64,000 nt of DNA from Spirometra erinaceieuropaei (GCA_902702965.1 CACRXP010000170.1:280755-344754), one strand, 5' to 3'. Positions 10,090 to 21,840 are shown, counted from the first letter of the stretch. The notes: generated by a model not told the origin, from the sequence alone. Numbers and translations are program-made.

Positions 10090-11830
10090 CAGCCGAAGAT
10101 TGATTTCTTATGAAACCCCCTGACTTCGCCGCTGCCCGCTTCTACAGTCTGCCGAAAGTACAAAAAGCAAACATACCGCTTAGACCCGTCATCTAACGGT
10201 AGACGTTGTAAGACAATTTTTGGGTTGACCACAAAGACGAAAGACACATTTCCCTGAAGTCCGAACATCTGATCGACCTCCTACATCATTCCCTAAAAGC
10301 ATACTTCACCTTTAATGGACAAGTGTGTGAACGAATTAAAGTCACCTCCATGGGCTCCCTCATATCAGGGCTGATTGCTGAAGTGTTCCGTCAATGGATA
10401 GATTGCTTGGTGTTTACCAAGTGCCAACCAAAATTTTGGGCTCGTTAAGTCTATGACACTTTCGCTATTCCTTTAGCACAGAGGGATCTTTGGATTGTCT
10501 ATGTTCTGCGAATATTCCCATGTTACAATTGAGAAGTCAATTTGACAAACATGTGTTTTCGGTTACTCGTCATCAGACCAAAAAAGCTACATATAAATTG
10601 AAAATATGCGCAGCTACAGGGTTTATAAGTGATTCAGGGGCTACTTACACTCATCTTTCCCACGTCACTCGCATGGAGAGGCGTGTTATGGCGTGGTCAA
10701 CTTGTTAATGTACTTGGGTCAGGGGAGCGAGGGGAGGGGGGACATAGACTGTGAGTGATTTTTATGAGTCGGGTGCATTGAGCACACCTCACTGTCATCA
10801 GGAGATTGGGGCGACGTTCAATCATCATCTGGGGTCGACGTTGGCCAGGGAAGACAGAGCGCCTGTTTCAACGTCATCTGACAACATTGCACTGGATTGG
10901 CTGGCTGGCCGTATGGCCACTACCTCGGCTGTAGCTACACCCGTTGGCGTAGGCCTCTGGAGAAGTTTTCTAGTGTTCGTTAGACAATCTGAAAGGCTTT
11001 CGCTATTGTCAAATTATCTGACTTGGAGCAACTTGATGACTTATTGAAGTCGGTTGACCGGAATATCCAATGCACAGTTGAAGCCTGGGCTTGTTGTCAA
11101 CTCCTATTCTCGGATGTCTTTATGAGTCGTTGGACAACTGGGCAACTCCAAACTACCGTTTACAGGATAGACACCAATACAGGACAAATAGTATACTTCC
11201 ACTGCCATCATCTCCTCTTTTAAAAACGCTGCCGTGACCTACTCTATTCCAATGAGTTGAAACAAACTGCGGCACACCAGCTGACAAGAGATTTGAAAGA
11301 CACTACTTTTATGAGCTCTTTTGAGACAGCGGAAACTAAAGCTATTTTATCAAGCAATGCAAGCACCGAGTGAACAAACGACGGTCGCAAAAACAGCAAC
11401 CCGAAGTCTGAGGGATTGTTCCTTGTATTAAAGGAGTCTCCGAGACGTCTTCACGAATCCTGCACTCCGCCAGATTATGTACGGCCCAGCGACCCCAGAC
11501 AACAATTCGTCGCCGTTTGATGCAACCTAAACACATACTGCCACCCAGTGAAACCCCAACAACTGTCTACCAAAGACGTTATGACGATGGAGACTGCAAC
11601 TGCGTTGGGGAAACGGGGAGGAAGTTGCAGACCCGCCTACGTGAGCCCAAACTAACCATTCGGCTTGAAATAAAAGTTCGCAACTCACATCGAAGAAACT
11701 GGTCACATTTTTTACTCCCGAGGAGCAGCCGTCTTAAGTCAGAGCACGTCAGAAACACAATGTCTTGCATTTGGAGCTCCATAGTCATATGTTAACTCAA
11801 CCGCAGGCTTCTAGACCTTCCCGCAGCCTA
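10090..11830 (+). pseudogene. PLE-C reverse transcriptase / GIY-YIG, heavily decayed
   Basis: Plus-strand pieces in order: FYSLPKVQKANIPLRPVI (about 10140); a motif B piece, ERIKVTSMGSLISGLIAEVF (about 10330-10390); FWAR then YDTFAI, the decayed YVDD box (10435-10468); after the nested insertion, SDLEQLDDLLKSVDRNIQCT (about 11020-11080); QLQTTVYR (11140-11165); and a GIY-YIG box with CNCVGETGRKLQTRLREPK (11598-11655) followed by SHRRNW-type tail sequence. Several stops and frame changes occur. Residues are conserved with the family C fragment at 57954-58540 (SYVGETGRKLQTRLQ). Confidence 0.8.
10470..10996 (-). mobile_element. Nested PLE family A fragment with 11 bp target duplication
   Basis: CTTTCGCTATT occurs at 10459-10469 and again at 10997-11007, flanking the insert. 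The RT reading of the host PLE resumes across the junction (…TFAI / SDLEQLDD…). The insert carries the antisense GIY-YIG tail and 3' terminus of family A (compare 19440-19830). It is a 5'-truncated, minus-oriented copy. Confidence 0.8.
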
Positions 11831-12175
11831 TAAGGCCCTACGTCACTTGATACGCCATGTCCAGGACAAGATGGTCAGACAGAGATCAAGAATACCTAGT
11901 AAACACGGCTGATCGAATAGTTCGCCCATAGGGGGAGCACAGGTGCGACTGAGCCCCTGTGTAAACGCAGGAGACCGCTAAGATTGACAAACAACTACCA
12001 GAAGGCCAAGGCAGCGAAAGAACAAAAAACATTGGCTCCGTCAAAGGCCAACTAGTTCGTCCGTTTATTCTGGTCGATATTTGCACAAAACGCCTCGATA
12101 ATGGAGAGTTGGTTTAACCCACCAAAAATTCGGCCGTGCAATTCCTCCGATCCGGTGAGCCCTGCATTTTCTCGG

Positions 12176-14755
12176 AAACCAACAGTGATAACGAATAAAG
12201 TGAATGAATAAATACAATGTCTAAATTTTTAAATGGTTTTACAACTCATCTTCATACCTACTAGTTTCGGGAAACGCCGTCTAACACTCAGGTGTTTTTC
12301 TTTTTTAACTAGATTTGCACTGTAATCTAAGTATCTCGGAAATGACATATTTCTGGAATATATTTAGGCAATCCTAACGAAACCGTGTTTATGTGTAGCT
12401 AGTAGGTGCAGCAATGTGCGTACACGAATAAAAATGAGAAAACAAGGCGATCTCGGAAGCCACGCTTTCATTTTTTCAACAAGTTTCCATCGCTGGAGTT
12501 GAGTATCGTAGCCAAATTCGTAGAACTGATAAAAGCTGCGGAACCACACCTATTCAAAAGGTTTTTCATCGGAATGTTAATGGGACTGTCCCATACGCGT
12601 CGATCTACATTCTCATTTGCTAAGTAAAGAATCCCTAGGCGCAAACAGCAGCAGACTAGAGCCATTGTCTGCATTCCGTGCGCTAACTGCCTCTGTCTAT
12701 ACGTTGGTTAGGAACTTTGGATCCTTGCTGACAAATTTAAAGTAATCATTTGTTTATGTGACCCGTTGTTCCCCATGTTCGTGCGCCCCCTTCAACGTTC
12801 CTGCCGCCTCAACTGCGACAGTACTGAGGTAGCCGTCGCGGTTAACGCACTACAGATGCGACGATGCTCCGGAAGTTGGTTTTCAAATGCAGGCATAATC
12901 AGCCGCCACCTTGATCTCGGCATCCACTGTGAGGGTATGAGACCACGCCTCATTGCCAAACGCCACCCGTAAAAGTAACAGCTGGTAAGCGCGCCTGAGC
13001 ACGTAAATTCTCACCGATAGCACCTCTCTCCGACTCTGGCACTCATCACAACGCGCCACCACCACCCGCATTCTCACTGATCCGTACTTCCTCCGCTCCT
13101 CATTCGCCTACAAAATAGGGAGCCCTAACGATCTTCCCTTCCTTCCAACCGCCAAAAGCTTGCCATAACTCGGCGCCCACACCTCTTACGCACCAGCTGT
13201 CTGTCTATCTATCGTTGTCTGTCCTGGCGCGCAAACCGACCTAGTCTACCGTTCTCACCTTCTCATCTGTCGATTTCGTCTGACGATGGGTTTGTGTCAT
13301 CAACTTAAGAATTCACGAGTACAACTCCATTTTCCGAAGAGCCTCCACTTACAAGGTCCCGTCAAGCTATCCAAAACTACTTGCATAGCGCCTGTTGGCT
13401 ACGACAGAGGCGGCTGCAATCAGACTACGCTGACCGGTCCTATGCGCGCAGGAGAACTTCATGCAGGTCCCACAGTTGCCATGGCTCAAAGCCATCAAGC
13501 CAGCCATCCGCATGTAGTTACCTTCGTCGGGACCCACCTTTTCCCTGACGCTGACTGGAATTGTGGTGTTTCGCTCTCACCCCCCCTCACCAAACCCCAA
13601 CTACAACATAATTATCTACTTGCCCATATACTTAATTCATTACTTCAATAGCCAAATAAACGTACGGGCCTGAAGATAATTTATCGGAAGCAGACGTATG
13701 CTCGCCAAATGGCCTTTAGAATTACTCATTACATCACCTTAGAATACACACCATGCCAGTTGTTCAATATTTACATTAGACTGTATTCGATCCTGAATCA
13801 AGTGTGGGGAACTAGGTCAAGAATTTCAGCAGATGTTACATCTCAACGAGGATGGAATCGTCCTGTGTCAGTTATTACGCCATTAGTCGGTTCGACCAAC
13901 AACATTTCAGCTTCCTCGGGACCGACGGTACTTCACTTTTCGTGTCCGGCCAGCCGACTTGACCCTAGGGCACCTTGAATTTGGGTACAATCAAGGACAA
14001 CACATCCTAGATTCCCCCAGTTTCCAGTCTCCGCAAGAGCTGGGGACTGTAATCTTAGCCAATACGAACCTGCCTTGCGGAACTGGCATGCTGACGATAG
14101 TTCCGCAATGATCGATCGAAAAGTCCAGTAGGTAACATAACTCATGAAATTTACGAATGATTGTCAATCACTCGAAAACCGACACCAATGCATGGATCCA
14201 ATATTTTTGTTAATAAAGCACAACTCTTAAAGCTTGACTGCGCAAAAAGTAATGTTTTATACGTTCAAAACCAAAAATGACTATTTTGCGGTGGTCATTT
14301 CTGTGACAACAAGTAGAATTTTCCAAACGGCAAAAGAAATTCAGACTATTTAAACGAAGGATTGTCTGTGTGCGTTATTACTGCACTTCAGGGCACCATA
14401 TCGCACAAATCTGCTAACTTGACTTTTAAAATTCAATAAAAAATCTGGGTTTTCTAAAATAGCCTTTGCGTTAGCAAACCGATTCCCACGATTAGCATCG
14501 GACAGAAAATAAATTTAAGCTCGGCAACCTCTGCTTATTGAAACGCTCGAGGGTAAATTACTTTCTTTTCAAGGAAAAAACCGCCCAGATGCGCACGCGA
14601 AGCCTAGGACAATTATTAGCATAGGAAATTGTCAAGTATATCGCGACGTCCATTTTTGCTCAAATTTATGAACATTTTGGTTAATACAATTGCGTGAGGG
14701 CTATTTCTGTGCAAGAAAAGTACATTTCGTTGAAGAGACTGGATTAGTAAGCAAA
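12176..14755. other. No recognisable gene
   Basis: About 2.6 kb without a recognised protein, RNA or repeat shared with the rest of the window. Open frames up to 121 codons (13286-13651 +) have no domain I know and no convincing splice context. Confidence 0.45.
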
Positions 14756-14761
14756 ATGCGC

Positions 14762-14833
14762 GACGTTTCAGACGTCCAAAATTCTCACATCACCTTCCGT
14801 CATCAGGTTTTATGAGACAGGTCACGTACTGTA
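14762..14833 (-). repeat. Solo PLE terminus with hammerhead-like core, next to R1 end
   Basis: The minus strand reads CTGATGA (14800-14806), a 29-nt spacer, then GAAACGTC (14762-14769), as in PLE termini B and C. It is followed directly by GAGACAGGTCACGTACTGTA (14814-14833), which resembles the outer R1 end. No PLE coding sequence adjoins it. Confidence 0.45.
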
Positions 14834-15261
14834 TATGCCTAAAAACCACTCCCAATCACATGAAATGCGCAATTGTACAAAGTGTTCGGATTTCGTAAAT
14901 AAATAACCTGTACTTGTTGTGAATTTTGACAGCGTATTTCGAATTTTTCGCATGATTCATAATTTGCCCCTTTATTCTGTCTGGTTGCGGTTTCCCTGCA
15001 CGTTCATTGTGCTGACCAACGCAACCTACAAGGACGGTTTCCGGATGTCGTTCAAACAAGAATTTTTATCGCTTGAAGTTTAAAATACACACTGAAGTTC
15101 ATCATCAAATACGGCTTCATATAAATACTAGCATGCTGGTCTTGATAATACAAACTGACAATGTCTCAAAACCGAACGTTCAAGATATGCCTACTAAGGT
15201 GCACTAAAATAGACACACCACAATACAATGCGTCCCCCGATATCAGACTAGACCCGAAGGC
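14834..15261. other. No recognisable gene
   Basis: Nothing recognised. Confidence 0.35.
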
Positions 15262-15310
15262 CAACAACCCAGAAATGGCCATTCCAGTCTCCCTTGTCTC
15301 TGTCAGTGTG
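15262..15310 (+). mobile_element. SINE tail fragment
   Basis: CAGAAATGGCCATTCCAGTC then TCCCTTGTCTCTGTCAG matches the conserved tail of the tRNA-Arg SINE. The tRNA-like head is missing. Confidence 0.7.
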
Positions 15311-15324
15311 CTGTCTCTTGAACT

Positions 15325-16095
15325 GTTCGTCGAAATTCCGAAATGTGTTGCCGATTACAAAAGATTGCTTAGATAGGGCTGTAATGCTAAGTATTGCGCA
15401 ACATTATCTGAAGATATTTCAGCTACGTCAGGATGTCGGCTTTTAAATGATTCCCATTTCAGCCGCCTGCAAGTACCAAAATCTTTACAAAATAGCTTCT
15501 TAGGTAATAGGGCTTTTTTCAAAGTGACTTTTGATGCCCTCATAAATTCAGATTTACTTTCATCAAAAGAAACGCAAAAAAACAATTATTTCTTTACTCA
15601 TTTCGTGCCAGATTACGTCTTCTTCAAGTTTAATGGTTAACGAAAGTAAGTTCCGACTTTAAAAAACTTTTTCAGTTCCCGCATACAGTCAGTCCTGACC
15701 TCATTGCTTACACACTGAATGCTGTACATTTTCCGCGTAAAGGGAGTCCAACACTCCTCTGAACTATTTAAAAAACATCAAACTTTACAATCAGCATTAA
15801 TAACTTGACAAATACGATGCCTTGCGAATGGGCATCTCACAGTTAAGAGCCCTTTTAAAACCGACTAGAACGCGTTCTTCAAGTATGCAATTTAGGAAAA
15901 GCATAATTCTGCCACTAATAAAGGCAAGGAAGAATATTTTCATATAGGTCTTCCATAAAATATATTCCAGTTCATAAGGATATCAAAAATCGTTCTGGAA
16001 AAATGCATACTGGTTAAGTAGTCGTTTTATGCAGAGTGTATTTCTTGCAAGCCGGAATAAAAGAAAACTTGAAAAATGGGATAACACTCTCCAAA
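15325..16095. mobile_element. R1 foldback element, terminally eroded
   Basis: The left arm begins GAAATTCCGAAATGTGTT (15333) and continues through GGATGTCGGCTTTTAAAT. The right arm shows the complementary GAGTGTATTTCTTGCAAGCC at about 16034. The outer right end is lost. Confidence 0.65.
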
Positions 16096-17043
16096 TACAG
16101 CGTCTACGCGTGAATTAATGTTTCAGGACACATTTCCGCGTCGTGCTACGAACCCCGAGTTAGTAAAATGGCTTCAAACTGGGGTTTTCTTTTATCGCTT
16201 CCTCTGCCAATGAACGAAATGTTCATTCGATGAAAGTCTAGCATAGAACCTTATTCACTGATTCGGTCAGATTGCACCGATGCCCGTCGCCAGACCTACA
16301 GGTGTCGCCTTGCTAAATGGAAGATGGCGCGTATGCAGTTGGAGAATGAATGGGGTAGGCAAACCCTAAGTTCGTTTTAAAACAAAAAACTATGATGAGA
16401 CGCAAAGCATATACGCGTATCCAGCGATTTCGTGCGCATAAAAGTACGACTTACAGAGGGTAAGTATTACCATTATTCATCATGGAAGCGCGCACGAACC
16501 TAAGTGAGACAAGCCACTTAAAGTGCAGTTTGAGGTATGTGAGGTTTCCCTCTGCACTTCACCTACCTACATCAGGAAAACTGCAATTTCGTGAAAAACG
16601 TTCTTGTTCACAGGCGGTAGTAACCCACCTCCCCCTCCGTCCCCCAACAAATGCGACTTCAGGACGATGCATCTCCCTGCGTCCGCCCTCGCGACAAAAA
16701 CACCTTCGTTCCGTGACGAAAGCCGGCACATCTGAATAATAGATAGGCAGCAGTCCTTAAAACTTCGTAACTCACTCCCTTTATGCGCTACTTATACGTT
16801 CCTTGCAAACTCAGTCCAGTCAGAAGAGCACGGGTAAGTCTGTTCTTGACAATTCATCGGTCAAATTCTTTTGAATGTATCCATACACAGGGGTGGGGTA
16901 AGTAAAGAAACTTGATGGCTGGAATAAAGCAGATCCCTTTGAGGCGCATAATACTTTTGCACTTGACGTATTCGTCTAACCCCGTCTTGAGAATATCCTT
17001 TGCTTTTGCAATGCATGGGTTTAAATAATTTTTGAGAAAATAA
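16096..17043. other. No recognisable gene
   Basis: Nothing recognised; the open frame at 16482-16739 (+) has no known domain. Confidence 0.4.
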
Positions 17044-17256
17044 AATCTGCGCATTTGGGTAACAATCAAAGCTGTCTTTTATTTAGGCGAGTGCATATGC
17101 TAGAAGTTGTCTTAAACCATGTTTGGACATCCGTGTGTATTTTTCTACGAAATCTGCGCATTTGGGCAGCAATCATTGCTGTCTTTTATTCAGGCGAGTG
17201 CATATGCTAAAACTTATCCTAAACCATGTATGGGCATTCGGGTGTTTTTCAACGAA
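17044..17256. repeat. 107 bp tandem duplication
   Basis: Two direct units, 17044-17150 and 17151-17256, both begin AATCTGCGCATTTGGG and share GGCGAGTGCATATGCTA and AAACCATG. Confidence 0.9.
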
Positions 17257-17440
17257 GGCAAACTAATTCAAGCTGAAACGCCTTTTCAAATTAACTTCCG
17301 TCCACTAAAGATTTAATTTTTTTGTCATTTGTTTTTTTCAGAAACTCGGAGGTTTTGACGTTTTTACTAGGACATGTATGTGAACTATTGCGACTGTCTA
17401 AGTTCACCAAATATTTCCATGTTACAATTGAAAAGTCAAA

Positions 17441-17737
17441 TTGGCGAACATGTGTTTTCGTAATCTGTGCCAGAGAACAGCGGCCCTGGACCGTCTTGAA
17501 AATTTCGAGAGACTGGCATTTGAAAACTACGTGCAAACTGTCAGGAGTAAAAGAATCGAGGCGAGGTGGGCTAAGCTCCTTCGAAGTGTCCAACCAGTGA
17601 AGGCTCAGACGGCCCTTCCAAATAATCCGGAACGATACGTTCATAACTATTACTCAGTACAGCTTGACAAAACTCTCATAGAGGTACTATCTCTTGGTTT
17701 TAAGTTTTGCAATGCACGACGATGCCGAGGCAGCTAG
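17441..17737 (+). pseudogene. PLE-A N-terminal region (first frame)
   Basis: 98 open codons end in YVHNYYSVQLDKTLIEVLSL and GFKFCNARR, which resembles the conserved start of PLE RT proteins (V.NLS...L...E..VL.LG.KF). The main RT frame takes over within 17707-17737, so a single-base frameshift separates the two. The Met at 17441 lies in the terminal repeat, so the true start is uncertain. Confidence 0.7.
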
Positions 17738-19536
17738 AGTTAGAAGTCCAATTCGAAAGTCTATTCAGTCACACTGCCGATCTAAAACCTAGCGGGCCTA
17801 GAGACGTTGACTATCTGAAGTCGACTTTGATTAATGGCTGTCAACAGTACTTAAGGAAGGCTCTAAAAAACAAAGGTCTCTTAACAAGGGTCCATCTCGA
17901 TAGCCTCAGCGAACTTCGTAAAAACGAAAACATTGTGCTAACCAAGCCGGATAAGGGTTCAGGAAACGTACTGATGGATAGAAAAAAGTGCGTCGCAAAA
18001 CTAGAAGCAATCTTGTCGGATCGTACCAAATTCTCGAAATCCCAGCGAAGCAAGGACTGCACCGAGGCCGTTGAAGGTCAGCTGACGGCTGTTCTCAAAG
18101 TTCTTCACAAAGAAGGTCATTTATCTGACAAAGAATATGAGCGAGTAAGAACAGTGGGCACGACCATACCCAGAATGTACGGCCTCCCGAAAATGCACCA
18201 TCACGGGCTACCCCTACGTCCAATCCTGGATATGAGGAATTCGCCCTATCACACCATAGCAAAGTGGTTATTCGAAAAGCTTAAACCGTTGCAAAGTCCT
18301 CTGTACCCCCTAAGTCTGAAGGACTCCTTCGAGTTTGTCGAGGCGATTAAGGATATTAACGTTGACGGACGGAGGATGCTATCATTAGATGTAACATCAC
18401 TGTTTACTAGTGTACCCGTAGCCGAAACAATAACCTACCTTTGTGACGTTATCCGTGACACCAACTACCCGTTAGATATGCCGTCGGAGACGCTAAAAGA
18501 ATTACTGACGCGGTGCACGCAAAAAGTCCATTTTCTCTGCAATGGTCAACTGTACAAGCAAACAGACGACGTAGCGATGGGCTCACCGCTCGGCCCATTC
18601 CTTGCAAATATCTTCATGGGCAAAGTCGAGATGACGAGTTTACAAGACACCATTAATGACCTCAGCTTCTACGGTCAGTGCGTGGACGATATGTTTTGCC
18701 TGACGGATGCTACCACCGACACAGACGACCTGATTCAAAAATTCAACAACTCACATCCCTCGCTAACGTTCTCTGCAGGGTTTGAGGCAGACAATGAAAT
18801 CGCGTTTCTCGACGTTCTTCTGCACAGACAAGAGGATGGGTCTATCCAACGTAGGGTATTCCGAAAGAAAACCTGGACGGGACAATACATTAATTTTCGC
18901 AGTTTTGTTCCCCTAAATATAAAACGCAATTTGGTCCAGGGATGGGCAACTAGAGTCCGACGTATCTGTTCTCCTGGGACTGTTGAGGCAGAACTCCAGC
19001 AGCTGCGGGATATACTCCACGAAAGCGGATACCCAGGAAGATTTATCCTCCGAAATATAGGGAAGCGAACTGCAAAGCCCACCATAACAACTTCAGAAAA
19101 GAAGGACTTATTTATAAGAATGCCTTTTCAAAGGGACGCAGCAAGTGAACTAATAAGAAGACGGCTGAAGACAGCGATCACTAGCGCTTTCCCCGCGCCG
19201 AACTTACGTATATGTTTCACTAACTCTCCCTTCCTACGCTTTGGAGGTAAAGACCGACTCCCGTTGCAGGCCACATCGATGTGTATTTGCTCATTCACTT
19301 GCTCCTGTGGAGCGGAATACATTGACCGTACAACGAGGCGCTTGGAAAAGAGAGTACGTGAACACATACCGGCCTGGCTAGGCAAAGGGGAAAAAATCGA
19401 TCTCGAGTTCTATTCTCGCACACCTTGTCAATACGAATCACCGAGTCGATGCCAAAGAAGTCTTTCAGGTTGTCTACCGGACACCCCAAGCTTCTCCGTG
19501 GCCAACGCCGACCACAACGTCGCCCCAACTTCCTGA
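17707..19536 (+). CDS. PLE-A reverse transcriptase + GIY-YIG endonuclease (609 codons, frameshifted at both ends)
   Basis: This is the retrotransposition protein of a Penelope-like element: it copies RNA into DNA and nicks the target with its GIY-YIG domain. In order: NIVLTKPDKGSGNVLMD (residues 75-91), the PLE-specific N-terminal box; YGLPKMHHHGLPLRPILD (158-175); motif A LSLDVTSLFTSVP (226-237) with the first catalytic Asp; motif B AMGSPLGPFLANIF (290-303); motif C QCVDDMF (324-330), where the usual Tyr of YVDD is Cys; and FLDVLLHRQ (368-375). A GIY-YIG part follows at about 527-560 (CSFTCSCGAEYIDRTTRRLE, then REHIPAWL), with YID in place of YIG. After about residue 565 (near 19410) the family-like tail (HLVNTNHRVDAKEVFQVVYR) continues in another frame, so a second frameshift truncates the endonuclease. 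The RT core itself is uninterrupted. Probably inactive. Confidence 0.9.
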   Translation: MQCTTMPRQLELEVQFESLFSHTADLKPSGPRDVDYLKSTLINGCQQYLRKALKNKGLLTRVHLDSLSELRKNENIVLTKPDKGSGNVLMDRKKCVAKLEAILSDRTKFSKSQRSKDCTEAVEGQLTAVLKVLHKEGHLSDKEYERVRTVGTTIPRMYGLPKMHHHGLPLRPILDMRNSPYHTIAKWLFEKLKPLQSPLYPLSLKDSFEFVEAIKDINVDGRRMLSLDVTSLFTSVPVAETITYLCDVIRDTNYPLDMPSETLKELLTRCTQKVHFLCNGQLYKQTDDVAMGSPLGPFLANIFMGKVEMTSLQDTINDLSFYGQCVDDMFCLTDATTDTDDLIQKFNNSHPSLTFSAGFEADNEIAFLDVLLHRQEDGSIQRRVFRKKTWTGQYINFRSFVPLNIKRNLVQGWATRVRRICSPGTVEAELQQLRDILHESGYPGRFILRNIGKRTAKPTITTSEKKDLFIRMPFQRDAASELIRRRLKTAITSAFPAPNLRICFTNSPFLRFGGKDRLPLQATSMCICSFTCSCGAEYIDRTTRRLEKRVREHIPAWLGKGEKIDLEFYSRTPCQYESPSRCQRSLSGCLPDTPSFSVANADHNVAPTS

Positions 19537-19830
19537 TGGCAGGGTGGGTGCACAACGTACTCGACGTACTCACAGCCTATGGCCCCCCTCTCCCTCGCCT
19601 CCTTGACCCAATGACCACGACACGCCGACCACGGCATAGCACGCATCGTCATGCAAGTGGCATGGGAACGATGATTGGCGTGGGAACAATGGATGTTAAT
19701 TGTCCCTTAATCACTTATAAGCCATGTAATTCGCATGACTTAAACTTCTAGGTAACCGTTTTTGGCCTAACGAAGAAGTGCCAAAAACACGTGTTCACCA
19801 ATATGACTTTTCTATTGCGACTGTATATCC

Positions 19831-21164
19831 TTAAATGCGGCACTGAGAACTGAAGGCAGTTGTGGAAAATATCCATTGCCGAACGTTAATTTTAGCTGCA
19901 AAGTACGTCCTAAGACACTGAAAGGATGCTCTGGTTTCTGCTAGTGCATAATTTTAAAAGATACAGACTGTTTTTAAGGCGCTGTAAGACAAATACATCA
20001 AAGCGTGTGGAATTTCACGACGCCATAAAATTCCTTATACAAACGAGTAAGAAGTCACGAAATCTTATGACGTCATTAACTCCTGCATGTTACGTCGCCT
20101 TGGTCTTGTTCAAAGCCCATTTTTGGCAGTTTGGGCAGTTATTTCCTATTCATTTCAACACTTTGTCATGTATGTATAATAGCAAAGCAATGATCTGGCG
20201 TCATAAACGTTACCAAAAATGGGCCAAGCACAAAAAAGAGAGATTTTTTACCTCCGGCAAAATAAAATCCGTGTTTTTAGTCGATTGGAAAAAGTGACCT
20301 AATATAGCATGTTTTGTCACGATTGACCTTGCAAAAAAGTTTAAAAAACATAGGCGGTCTTCAACGAAATATCCAAATAAACGTTTTTAATAAAATAGAT
20401 CTCTAGAGATTATCATTGTATAGATCGAAAGCCCATTTTCTCCAGACCCTTATTGAGGACGTTCCATTTTTGGTGACGGGTGAGTCTGCACATATGATCC
20501 GAGCGGTCTTCTGCATAAAAACCCAAATCTTACTACTTCACAAGCACGTTCATGAAGCATTCATCTTTGTAGGTTCTGATAGAGAATGACCAGTAAAAAT
20601 ATACATAATGAAAACAGCAAAGGAATGATTGGTATTTCAAGGACACTCTCCAACTTCACAGACTGCAACGTCGCCAAAAGGCACACAGTAGTTTCAATGG
20701 GGAAAATTTTAATTTCTGCGCAATAAAGTGGTATGCTTAAATTGTACCTGCTATTTTTGCGCTAATTTTTGTTCGCTGGCCGGGCTCGATAAATGAAAAT
20801 TCTATTCTGGTGTCATCTCATCAACTAACTTAAGCGAAATCATCTTATCGTGAAACAGTGTCGGAATTCATACTCAAAGTTCGGGTAGTTTGCCAAACGT
20901 CTCACGTCATATTCAACCAACTATTGGAGAGTATTTAAACTTGAACTGCACAAAGTGAACATTTTTAAACACCTGCCTACCTACTTTGTCTTATTTTCTT
21001 GGCTGCATTAACAGGCCTTCACTTCAAACACTTAACTTTATCCATTTACTATGATTTTCCGCGTTTTCCACATATCCGCTTTTTTGGTTGTTATTTCAAA
21101 CAGATGCGAAGCTGCTTCTAATATTTCTTTGGTGCTATCAAATCACATAAGGCTGTTCATAAAT
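19831..21164. other. No recognisable gene
   Basis: AT-rich sequence. A 123-codon open frame at 19926-20297 (+) is rich in Lys and Phe and shows no known domain. Confidence 0.4.
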
Positions 21165-21300
21165 AGTTGGGATTGAAAAGTCAGTTGGTAAACATATGTT
21201 TTAAGTAGCTCATCGTCAGACCAATACATTTAATGATCTATTTAATTGTAGACAGGATATAAATGCGTCTCAAGAGCAGGGTTAGTCAGACTTTATGTTT
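21165..21300 (-). repeat. PLE family A terminus fragment
   Basis: TTGAAAAGTCAGTTGGTAAA, CATATGTTTTAAG and CTCATCGTCAGACC match the family A terminus in the nested copy at 10510-10580. The minus strand gives CTGACGA, a GAG/CTT mini-hairpin, then AAAACATATG. Confidence 0.6.
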
Positions 21301-21320
21301 CCTGGCCGCCCACACGACGG

Positions 21321-21840
21321 AGTTAGCCTTCAGAAGACGACGATGTGATCACTGGAACAAGATATTTATTTGCCTGACGTTTCGGATACTCGCTCGAGCC
21401 CATCATCAGAGACAGTGTTGAGGACCGTTGAGTGGAAGTGGGAAGGAGGGTGAAGTAGAGGGGTTCCGGTAAGACTGTGAGCACTGTAAGTGCGTGTGAC
21501 TGCACTCAGGGCGTCGGGAGGACGTGCGATCACCGTTTGGAGTCAGCCAGGGCAGACAGACTGCTTGTGTCAGCGTCTTCTGACAACAGAGAGCTGGGTT
21601 CGCTAGTCGAATGGCCACTGCTTCGGCTGTGGCTAGCATCCGTTTGCGCAGGCCTTTAGAGTAGTGTGCCAGTGTTTCTTTAACGTTGACCTGGTTGCTC
21701 GTAGCGATTAGATGTGCGAGAATTGAACTTGAAGTCAATCGATTCTCCCTTCTACCTAACCAGGCAGGCATGTGTTCGCATACTCTCTTTTCCGGACGCC
21801 TCGTTGTAGGAGCAATATATCCAGTCTACAATCAAATAGA
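21321..21840 (-). pseudogene. PLE GIY-YIG fragment with 3' terminus
   Basis: Minus frame: APTTRRPEKRVCEHMPAWLG, then SSSILAHLIATSNQVNVKE, AEAVAIRLANPALCCQK and CLPW. This is the C-terminal GIY-YIG segment of family A. The 3' terminus with its hammerhead-like core (21376-21409: CTGATGATGGG ... GAAACGTC) follows. The RT is missing, so the copy is 5'-truncated at about 21840, within the endonuclease. Confidence 0.8.

Larger units (their letters stand above)
9862..12175 (+). mobile_element. Penelope-like retroelement, family C, with inverted termini and nested insertion
   Basis: The left end at 9862-9905 (GCGTAGGGCTCATGGGATCG, then GGAGGAATTGCTCGGCTGAC) is the inverted copy of 12131-12172 (CAATTCCTCCGATCC...). 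PLE coding remains lie between them on the plus strand. A 527 bp piece of family A is inserted at 10470-10996. Confidence 0.8.
17400..19830 (+). mobile_element. Penelope-like retroelement, family A, nearly full length
   Basis: The 5' end (about 17425-17460, AATTGAAAAGTCAAATTGG then CGAACATGTGTTTTCG) is the inverted copy of the 3' end (about 19780-19817). The coding region fills the space between. It is the most complete PLE in the window: N-terminal region, whole RT and most of the GIY-YIG domain. It is disabled by two frameshifts. A pyrimidine tract ending TTTTTTTCAG at 17341 just upstream resembles a splice acceptor. Confidence 0.85.

Noticed and set aside
10461..10500. PLAQRDLW read as part of the PLE-C RT after the YVDD-like box
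   Set aside because: The 11 bp direct repeat and the better continuation at 11008 (SDLEQLDD) show that this piece belongs to the nested insertion.
17119..17316. NFRPLK at the end of an open frame, resembling the carbonic anhydrase NFRP motif
   Set aside because: The flanking residues do not match the family, and the frame starts in a tandem duplication.
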